Notes under the pieces: model-generated | The model's database searches: none | The model's input: the letters and a program-made list of their open reading frames with translations, nothing else | What the model was told of the DNA's origin: nothing | Translations under genes and position numbers: made by a program | In this document: positions 1-4,750 of the stretch, in pieces | Position numbering within the stretch: the first letter of the stretch is position 1 | Layout of the letters: the number at the start of each line of letters is the position of its first letter | NCBI GenBank assembly: GCA_035283845.1 | Contig: DATESZ010000255.1 | Location: 1-5,239, forward strand | Source of the DNA: DATESZ01 sp035283845 | GTDB lineage: Bacteria > Desulfobacterota > Syntrophia > Syntrophales > JACQWR01 | Reading direction: 5' to 3' | Length of the DNA stretch: 5,239 bases

Positions 1-827
1 ATTAAGGTAGGCTAAGACCGTTCGCGGGATTGAGACGTTTTCATTTCAAACTTTGTAGTTTTTTTGGCGTCATTAAGGTAGGCTAAGACCGTTCGCGGGA
101 TTGAGACCCTACAATTACGCCCCTGTAATAAATTAGCCCGCGGTATTAAGGTAGGCTAAGACCGTTCGCGGGATTGAGACTGCGCTCTCACTTTGGGATG
201 ACGAACTGTTGGCCGTATTAAGGTAGGCTAAGACCGTTCGCGGGGTTGAGACTAGACACAATCTATGCTTTATCATTCCATCTCCAATATTAAGGTAGGC
301 TAAGACCGTTCGCGGGATTGAGACTTCACCCGGCCCGGACAATTCGCGCTGACACAACGCCATTAAGGTAGGCTAAGACCGTTCGCGGGATTGAGACTTC
401 ATCATCTCCGATGAAATTTTCGGTGTGTTTGATTATTAAGGTAGGCTAAGACCGTTCGCGGGATTGAGACAACTTGGGAGCTGCCCAAGGACATAGAATG
501 AACCTGATTAAGGTAGGCTAAGACCGTTCGCGGGATTGAGACTTGACTATCGGCGGCTACGATTCCGCTAGCAGCAGATTAAGGTAGGCTAAGACCGTTA
601 GCGGGATTGAGACAAATTACCGCCCACCAACTCGCCAACCGCCCAGCCATTAAGGTAGGCTAAGACCGTTCGCGGGATTGAGACACCCTATCCTTGAATT
701 CTCTAATGAATTCTTCAGATAATTAAGGTAGGCTAAGACCGTTCGCGGGATTGAGACGTTTAATGCGGTCACAGAGTCGCGGCTTTTTCAGATTAAGGTA
801 GGCTAAGATCGTTACAGTCAAAACCAG
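1..827 (+). CRISPR. CRISPR array, distal (trailer) end, 11 full repeats plus one decayed repeat
   Basis: A 36-nt repeat beginning ATTAAGGTAGGC and ending GGGATTGAGAC starts at 1, 72, 145, 217, 289, 362, 435, 507, 578, 649 and 722. A decayed copy starts at 792. The 11 spacers are 34-37 nt and all different. Repeat 4 has one change (A to G at 245) and repeat 9 one change (C to A at 600). The last copy matches only about its first 22 bases and then diverges. Decay at the right end, plus a repeat 3' end close to the ATTGAAAC class, indicates transcription on the + strand with an 8-nt AUUGAGAC crRNA 5' handle. This is typical of Cas6-processed type I or type III systems; the subtype cannot be told. 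The window opens on the first base of a repeat, so the array continues to the left, where the leader and any cas genes would be. None of these spacers was seen to match the rest of the window by eye. Confidence 0.98.
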
Positions 828-860
828 TTTTCGAAATGTGCTTACCGTCTTTCTGGAAAT

Positions 861-883
861 AAATCATATAAGCTTCATGATTT
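861..883. repeat. Inverted repeat between CRISPR trailer and rplM promoter
   Basis: AAATCAT (861-867) and ATGATTT (877-883) are perfect inverted copies separated by 9 nt, ending 3 nt before the candidate -35 box of rplM. No T-run follows, so it is not a classical intrinsic terminator. It could be an operator or a chance AT-rich palindrome. Apart from this and the promoter, the 121 nt between the array and rplM hold nothing recognisable. Confidence 0.35.
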
Positions 884-886
884 CCC

Positions 887-913
887 TTGACAAAAGTCTT
901 TTAATTACATAAA
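887..913 (+). promoter_or_regulatory. Candidate sigma-70 promoter for rplM-rpsI
   Basis: A perfect -35 hexamer TTGACA lies at 887-892. An AT-rich stretch follows, with a weaker -10 candidate CATAAA at 908-913 (15-nt spacer; four of six consensus matches). Transcription would begin near 920 and give a 5' leader of about 30 nt, containing the GGTGG ribosome binding site. The -35 is convincing; the -10 is less so. Confidence 0.5.
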
Positions 914-948
914 AGGGCGCTTCTAATTTTTTGGGTTCTGGTGGAAAT

Positions 949-1377
949 ATGAAGACGTACAATGCGAAAAAAGAAGACATGGCCAGGGAATGGTTCGTTG
1001 TGGACGCTCAGGGACTGGTGCTGGGAAGACTGGCCACGAAAATTGCCCATCGCCTGCGCGGCAAGGATAAACCCATTTTTACGCCTTACATGGATACGGG
1101 TGATTTTGTAATCGTCGTCAATGCCGATAAAGTCGTCCTTACGGGCAAGAAACTTACCGATAAGATATATTATTCCTATTCCGGATATCCGGGCGGGCTG
1201 AGAGAAACGCCGGCCGGAAAGATGCTGAAGGAAAAACCGGCAAATGTTCTACGCATGGCCGTAAAGGGGATGCTCCCCAAAAACAGCCTGGGGCGGGCTA
1301 TGCTGAAGAAACTAAAAATTTACGCCGGAGGGACCCACCCTCACGAGGCCCAGTGCCCACGGGCCATGGACATATAA
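949..1377 (+). CDS. rplM: 50S ribosomal protein L13
   Basis: This encodes L13, an early-assembling protein of the large ribosomal subunit that binds 23S rRNA. The product from the ATG at 949 is 142 aa, the same length as Escherichia coli L13. It begins MKTYNAKKEDMAREW, aligning with the E. coli N-terminus. Family hallmarks are WFVVDAQGLVLGRLA (residues 15-29), GDFVIVVNADKVVLTG (51-66) and the signature AVKGMLPKNSLGRAM (104-118), followed by LKIYAGGTHPHEAQ. An in-frame TTG at 931 would add six residues, but the family start and a GGTGG ribosome binding site at 940-944, 4 nt upstream, favour 949. It is the first gene of the usual rplM-rpsI pair, followed after 15 nt by rpsI, and is probably transcribed from the promoter at 887-913. 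It is complete, with no anomalies. Confidence 0.97.
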   Translation: MKTYNAKKEDMAREWFVVDAQGLVLGRLATKIAHRLRGKDKPIFTPYMDTGDFVIVVNADKVVLTGKKLTDKIYYSYSGYPGGLRETPAGKMLKEKPANVLRMAVKGMLPKNSLGRAMLKKLKIYAGGTHPHEAQCPRAMDI

Positions 1378-1392
1378 GAACTGGAGACAATG

Positions 1393-1785
1393 ATGACAGA
1401 AAAACGTTACTACGCCACGGGAAAAAGAAAGTATGCTGTTGCCCGGGTGTACATGAAAGAAGGCAACGGAACCATCCTGGTCAACAAGAGAAACTTCGAC
1501 GATTATTTTACCAGAGACAGCCTGAAGATGCTTATCAGGCAACCGCTGGAAATTACAGGGAATAGCGATAAGTTTGACTTCTATGTCAATGTGTGCGGCG
1601 GCGGCATATCCGGTCAGGCAGGGGCCATAAAGCACGGTATCGCCAAGGCGCTTCTGGAATATAATATTGAACTCCGGCCGATACTAAAAAAGACGGGTTT
1701 CCTGACAAGGGACCCGCGCATCAAGGAAAGAAAGAAATACGGGCAGCCGGGAGCCAGGAAGCGCTTCCAGTTTTCCAAGAGATAA
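1393..1785 (+). CDS. rpsI: 30S ribosomal protein S9
   Basis: This encodes S9, a small-subunit head protein whose C-terminal tail reaches the P-site tRNA. From the second of two adjacent ATG codons (1390 and 1393) it is 130 aa, equal to E. coli S9. The GGAG at 1383-1386 lies 6 nt before 1393 but only 3 nt before 1390, so 1393 is preferred; the choice changes one residue. Visible hallmarks are YYATGKRKYAVARV (residues 6-19), RQPLEI (49-54), GGGISGQAGAIKHGIAKAL (69-87) and the C-terminal FQFSKR whose SKR end contacts tRNA in known ribosomes. The basic tail after residue 105 is typical. The gene is co-transcribed with rplM and ends just before a strong terminator. Confidence 0.96.
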   Translation: MTEKRYYATGKRKYAVARVYMKEGNGTILVNKRNFDDYFTRDSLKMLIRQPLEITGNSDKFDFYVNVCGGGISGQAGAIKHGIAKALLEYNIELRPILKKTGFLTRDPRIKERKKYGQPGARKRFQFSKR

Positions 1786-1794
1786 AATCCAGGG

Positions 1795-1822
1795 AAAGGA
1801 GGCCGCCGGCCTCCTTTTTTTT
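1795..1822 (+). terminator. Intrinsic terminator after rplM-rpsI
   Basis: AGGAGGCC (1797-1804), a 3-nt loop GCC and GGCCTCCT (1808-1815) form a perfect 8-bp GC-rich stem. Two A-T pairs extend it, and an 8-T run occupies 1815-1822. It lies 9 nt after the rpsI stop and separates the ribosomal unit from argC-cysS. Confidence 0.93.
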
Positions 1823-1861
1823 GAGGGTTTGCGGCAAATGTTTTAGTTCGGTGGTGGAATT

Positions 1862-2899
1862 ATGATAACAGTAGGAATTTACGGGGCAAGCGGCTATACG
1901 GGACAGGAGCTTATACGCCTACTGCTCCGCCATCCGCAGGTGAAGATAGCTGCCATTACCTCTCGTCAATACAAGGGGCTTCCTCTTGCCAGAGTTTTTC
2001 CCGGTTTTCAGGAATCGACGGACCTGACGTTCAGCGACTACCCACCGGGGGAAATGGCGACGCTTTGCGACATTGTTTTCCTTGCCCTTCCCCATAGCGT
2101 GTCGATGAGGGTCGCCCCGATTTTCCATGAGGCAAGGAAAAAAATAATCGATTTGAGCGCGGATTTCCGCATCAGGGATGTAAAAACGTACGAAAAGTGG
2201 TACGGCTTTCACACCTCGCCAGACTTGTTAAATAAGGCCGTTTACGGCATCCCGGAGCTATACAGAGCTGCCATAGCGGAAAGCTCATTCATCGCCAATC
2301 CCGGCTGTTATCCCACCAGCGTGATACTGGGCCTTGCCCCCCTGCTGAAAGGGAAGTACATTGACCATGCCTCCATCATCGTGGATTCAAAATCAGGGGT
2401 GAGCGGGAGAGGACGGGAACCTCAAGTGGGCGCGCTCTTCTGCGAGGTGGCAGAGGGATTCAGTGCCTATAGCGTGGGTCGCCACCGGCACACACCGGAA
2501 ATAGAGCAGGAATTGACAATTCTGGCCGGCGAGAGCGTCACCATTTCTTTTACTCCCCATCTCCTGCCGGTGAGCCGGGGCATTCTCAGCACAATCTATG
2601 CGAGGCTTGAGAAGGGGGCGGACACGACGGAACTGCTCGGGATTTATGGTGATTTTTATCGAAATGAAAAATTCGTGTCTCTATGCAATGAGGGGGCGTT
2701 GCCGAATATTTCTTCCGTGCGCGGCACAAATTTCTGTCACATCGGGCTGATTGTCGACGAGCGGACAAACAGGGTTATTCTCATCTCCGCCATCGACAAC
2801 CTCGTAAAGGGCGGCGCCGGACAGGCAATCCAGAACATGAATGTCCTGTGCGGTTTTGCTGAGGATGCGGGATTGAATATGCTGCCCCTTTTCCCCTGA
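1862..2899 (+). CDS. argC: N-acetyl-gamma-glutamyl-phosphate reductase
   Basis: ArgC performs the third step of arginine biosynthesis in the cytoplasm: NADPH-dependent reduction of N-acetylglutamyl-phosphate to N-acetylglutamate semialdehyde. The 345-aa product has the usual family length. The N-terminal nucleotide-binding loop GASGYTGQEL occupies residues 8-17. The catalytic cysteine is Cys149 within NPGCYPT (146-152). The GRHRHTPEI motif (206-214) carries the histidines expected near the active site (His208, His210). The substrate-binding SKSGVSGRGR segment is at 176-185, and the C-terminal NLVKGGAGQAIQNMN is typical. A GGTGGTGG ribosome binding site (1850-1857) sits 4 nt before the ATG. 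The gene follows a terminator, so it should have its own promoter, although none was convincing. cysS starts 27 nt downstream and is probably co-transcribed. No other arg gene is in the window. Confidence 0.96.
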   Translation: MITVGIYGASGYTGQELIRLLLRHPQVKIAAITSRQYKGLPLARVFPGFQESTDLTFSDYPPGEMATLCDIVFLALPHSVSMRVAPIFHEARKKIIDLSADFRIRDVKTYEKWYGFHTSPDLLNKAVYGIPELYRAAIAESSFIANPGCYPTSVILGLAPLLKGKYIDHASIIVDSKSGVSGRGREPQVGALFCEVAEGFSAYSVGRHRHTPEIEQELTILAGESVTISFTPHLLPVSRGILSTIYARLEKGADTTELLGIYGDFYRNEKFVSLCNEGALPNISSVRGTNFCHIGLIVDERTNRVILISAIDNLVKGGAGQAIQNMNVLCGFAEDAGLNMLPLFP

Positions 2900-2926
2900 G
2901 CGCGGAATATTCCACCGGAGGTTCTC

Positions 2927-4405
2927 ATGCCCCTTAGGCTCTACAACACCATAACAAAACAGAAAGAACCATTCCAGCCCGTCGAAGCCGGGAAGGCAGG
3001 CATCTATGTATGCGGGATCACCGCCTATGACGTATGCCACGTGGGTCATGCCCGTTCAGCCGTCGTCTTCGACGTGATCGTCAGGTATCTGCGTTATCGC
3101 GGCTATCAGGTGACTTATGTAAAAAACTTCACCGACGTGGACGACAAGATCATTGACAAGGCCAATGCCGAAGGTACGGACATATTTAGGATATCAGAGA
3201 GATACATAGGGGAGCATAACGAAGATATGGACGCCCTTGGCGTGATCAGACCCGATCACGCGCCGCGGGCCACAGAACATATCGAAGGGATGATTGACCT
3301 CGTTAATAAGCTTATCGCCAATAATCTTGCCTATGTAATCGGGGGCGATGTCTATTTTGCCGTAGAGAAATTCAAAAATTACGGGAAGCTTTCCGGTAGA
3401 ACCCTGGAAGACATGCTGGCAGGGGCACGGGTGGACGTTAATGAGAAAAAGTTTAATCCGCTGGACTTTGCCCTCTGGAAAGCCAGCAAGGAGGGCGAAC
3501 CTTGGTGGGAAAGCCCCTGGGGACGGGGCAGGCCAGGGTGGCATATCGAATGCTCGGTCATGAGTCAGCATTTCCTCGGCGATACCTTCGACATCCACGG
3601 CGGCGGCGAGGATCTGATCTTTCCCCATCATGAAAACGAGATGGCACAGTCGCAAGGGAAAACGGGCAAGCCCTTGGCCAAATATTGGCTCCATAACGGG
3701 TTCGTCAGGATCAACAGCGAAAAGATGTCCAAGTCTCTGGGAAACTTTTTTACCCTAAGGGACATGTTGAAGGCATATCACCCCGAAGTGCTCAGGCTTT
3801 TTATATTGCAGAACCATTACCGGAACCCAGTGGATTACACGGATGCTTATCTCGCCGAGGTCAGGCAGGGAATGAACCGCCTTTACGCCGCCCTTAAAAC
3901 GATCAGTGACGCCCTGGCCGGCCGGCAGGCGCCCGACTCCATTTCCCTCGGCTTGACGGGGAAGCATGCCGAAGTCCTGGACAGGATCAACGCCCAGCGG
4001 GAAAAATTTGTAGAAGCCATGGATGACGATTTCAACACTGCCCGCGCCGTTGGCTGCCTCTTTGATGCGACCAGGATCATCAACGGTTATTTGGCAGAGA
4101 AGCCTTCTCTCGCATCCCCTGAGACCCTTTTCATCCTTCGCCAGGCACAACAGTATTTTGAGGAAGCGGGAGGGGTACTGGGATTCTTCCGGGATGCCGT
4201 TGATGATTACTTTCTTAAGGACAGGGAAAGAGAGTCGGCCAAACAAGGGCTCAACGTAGAGGAAATTGAGCGCCGGATCGGGGAAAGAAATATCGCAAGA
4301 GGGGCAAAAAACTGGGCAAAGGCAGATGAGATAAGGAAAGCATTAGCTGATAAGAACGTCATTCTCAAAGACTCACCCACGTCCACCACCTGGGAGATAG
4401 GATGA
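2927..4405 (+). CDS. cysS: Cysteinyl-tRNA synthetase
   Basis: This class I aminoacyl-tRNA synthetase charges tRNA-Cys with cysteine. The 492-aa length is slightly above the E. coli enzyme. The HIGH-type motif is HVGH at residues 38-41 and the KMSKS loop is at 266-270. The zinc ligands that select cysteine over serine are in the expected places: Cys29 in YVCGITAYD, Cys209 in GWHIECSVMS, and His234 and Glu238 in GGGEDLIFPHHENE. The FTDVDDKIIDKA block (68-79) is also typical. The C-terminal part has the usual helical anticodon-binding domain, ending with NWAKADEIRKAL and DSPTSTTWEIG. GGAGG at 2917-2921 lies 5 nt before the start. It forms a likely operon with argC. No clear terminator follows the stop, so read-through toward the iorA leader is possible. 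Confidence 0.97.
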   Translation: MPLRLYNTITKQKEPFQPVEAGKAGIYVCGITAYDVCHVGHARSAVVFDVIVRYLRYRGYQVTYVKNFTDVDDKIIDKANAEGTDIFRISERYIGEHNEDMDALGVIRPDHAPRATEHIEGMIDLVNKLIANNLAYVIGGDVYFAVEKFKNYGKLSGRTLEDMLAGARVDVNEKKFNPLDFALWKASKEGEPWWESPWGRGRPGWHIECSVMSQHFLGDTFDIHGGGEDLIFPHHENEMAQSQGKTGKPLAKYWLHNGFVRINSEKMSKSLGNFFTLRDMLKAYHPEVLRLFILQNHYRNPVDYTDAYLAEVRQGMNRLYAALKTISDALAGRQAPDSISLGLTGKHAEVLDRINAQREKFVEAMDDDFNTARAVGCLFDATRIINGYLAEKPSLASPETLFILRQAQQYFEEAGGVLGFFRDAVDDYFLKDRERESAKQGLNVEEIERRIGERNIARGAKNWAKADEIRKALADKNVILKDSPTSTTWEIG

Positions 4406-4444
4406 GTTCTACCTCCCCGTAAATCTCTGCCGGATCATTCATGA

Positions 4445-4541
4445 TTGCGGAAAATGCTTCATAGCGGGGGATTATATTTTCCGATTCGGAAAGAAAATGC
4501 GGTGAAAAATGCTTGCGTTTTATTTCCGGATGCTGTAGAAG
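4445..4541 (+). promoter_or_regulatory. Candidate promoter and operator region of the Trp leader-iorA unit
   Basis: The 156 nt between cysS and the leader peptide should contain the promoter of the iorA unit. Two weak candidates are visible. One is an AT-rich -10-like TATATT at 4473-4478 without a good -35. The other is TTGCGT (4513-4518), 17 nt before TAGAAG (4536-4541), which would start transcription just at the leader ribosome binding site. The heptamer AAAATGC occurs three times (4451-4457, 4494-4500, 4506-4512), the last two 12 nt apart, which could be a regulator site. No coding gene is apparent here. The exact promoter cannot be settled from sequence. Confidence 0.3.
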
Positions 4542-4561
4542 TCGCATTGAAAGGTATTTTT

Positions 4562-4636
4562 ATGGAAACCATTAACCGCACGTTGAACCTCTGGTGGTGG
4601 CGCAGTTCTTATAACGGGAGAGGGGTGCGGATCTAA
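4562..4636 (+). CDS. Tryptophan attenuator leader peptide (trpL-like) upstream of iorA
   Basis: This is a 24-codon frame starting at an ATG and ending in TAA. The product starts METINRTLNL, has three consecutive tryptophans at residues 11-13 (TGG codons 4592-4600), continues RSSYNGRGVRI and has no recognisable enzymatic domain. A ribosome binding site GAAAGG (4549-4554) lies 7 nt upstream. Trp-Trp-Arg-Ser/Thr-Ser is the hallmark of proteobacterial trpL peptides (E. coli ends WWRTS), and a terminator hairpin follows 38 nt after the stop. The inferred role is as a sensor: the ribosome stalls at the Trp codons when charged tRNA-Trp is scarce, which changes RNA folding and lets transcription enter iorA. 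The same frame is open back to a TTG at 4445 (63 aa), but no ribosome binding site supports that start. The leader assignment is strong; function is inferred from architecture. Confidence 0.85.
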   Translation: METINRTLNLWWWRSSYNGRGVRI

Positions 4637-4708
4637 GGCAGATTGTAATTTAATAGCATAACGATAATAAAATCAAGGCCATGGGCGCATAACCCATGGC
4701 CTTTTTTT
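4592..4708 (+). promoter_or_regulatory. Tryptophan transcription attenuator controlling iorA
   Basis: The element runs from the Trp codons to the T-run. Segment 1:2 candidate: CGCA (4601-4604) pairs with TGCG (4626-4629) and TTCT (4606-4609) with AGAG (4619-4622), giving a small pause-type hairpin directly after the Trp codons. Segment 3:4 is the terminator at 4675-4708. The same 4623-4629 strand (GGGTGCG) could instead pair with CGCA (4686-4689) and CCC (4693-4695) of the terminator loop and 3' arm, a possible antiterminator. A ribosome stalled on the Trp codons would leave 4623-4629 free; one reaching the stop at 4636 would cover it. The antiterminator is weaker than the terminator stem as drawn, so that part is tentative; the overall attenuator call is firmer. 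Confidence 0.75.
4675..4708 (+). terminator. Attenuator terminator hairpin upstream of iorA
   Basis: AAGGCCATGGG (4675-4685) and CCCATGGCCTT (4693-4703) form a perfect 11-bp stem around a 7-nt loop CGCATAA, with seven T residues at 4702-4708. It lies 42 nt before the iorA ATG and 38 nt after the leader peptide stop. As a terminator for cysS it would be oddly distant (about 270 nt). Its position between a Trp-rich leader peptide and iorA points to conditional termination. Confidence 0.92.
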
Positions 4709-4725
4709 GTGTGCCGAATGCACAT
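4709..4725 (+). other. Small hairpin between attenuator and iorA ribosome binding site
   Basis: TGTGC (4710-4714) and GCACA (4720-4724) form a 5-bp stem with loop CGAAT, extendable by a G-U pair at 4709/4725. It begins right after the T-run and ends 15 nt before the iorA ribosome binding site. It might affect RNA stability or simply be chance. Confidence 0.35.
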
Positions 4726-4750
4726 GGAAATACGGGAAAGGGAGAAACAG

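Noticed and set aside
133..363. Minus-strand frame of 76 aa with a repeating TVLAYLN peptide
   Set aside because: It lies wholly inside the CRISPR array; the repeated peptide is the translated repeat.
931..948. TTG start adding six residues to L13
   Set aside because: The ATG at 949 matches the family start and has a ribosome binding site; 931 lies at the edge of the presumed untranslated leader.
1821..1849. TTGAGG as a -35 box for argC
   Set aside because: It overlaps the T-run of the rpsI terminator, no good -10 follows at normal spacing, and the start would fall on the ribosome binding site.
3194..3694. 166-aa minus-strand frame opposite cysS
   Set aside because: It is antisense to the zinc-binding and catalytic region of cysS, whose motifs are intact; the opposite frame has no recognisable domain.
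4426..4450. Hairpin ATCAT/ATGAT after cysS as its terminator
   Set aside because: The stem is only about 5 bp, has mismatches beyond that and no T-run.
4445..4636. 63-aa plus-strand frame before iorA
   Set aside because: It begins with TTG without a ribosome binding site; the 24-codon sub-frame from 4562 has one and fits a Trp leader peptide.
4675..4708. Hairpin as the ordinary terminator of cysS
   Set aside because: It is about 270 nt beyond the cysS stop and directly follows a Trp-rich leader frame, so the attenuator explanation fits better.
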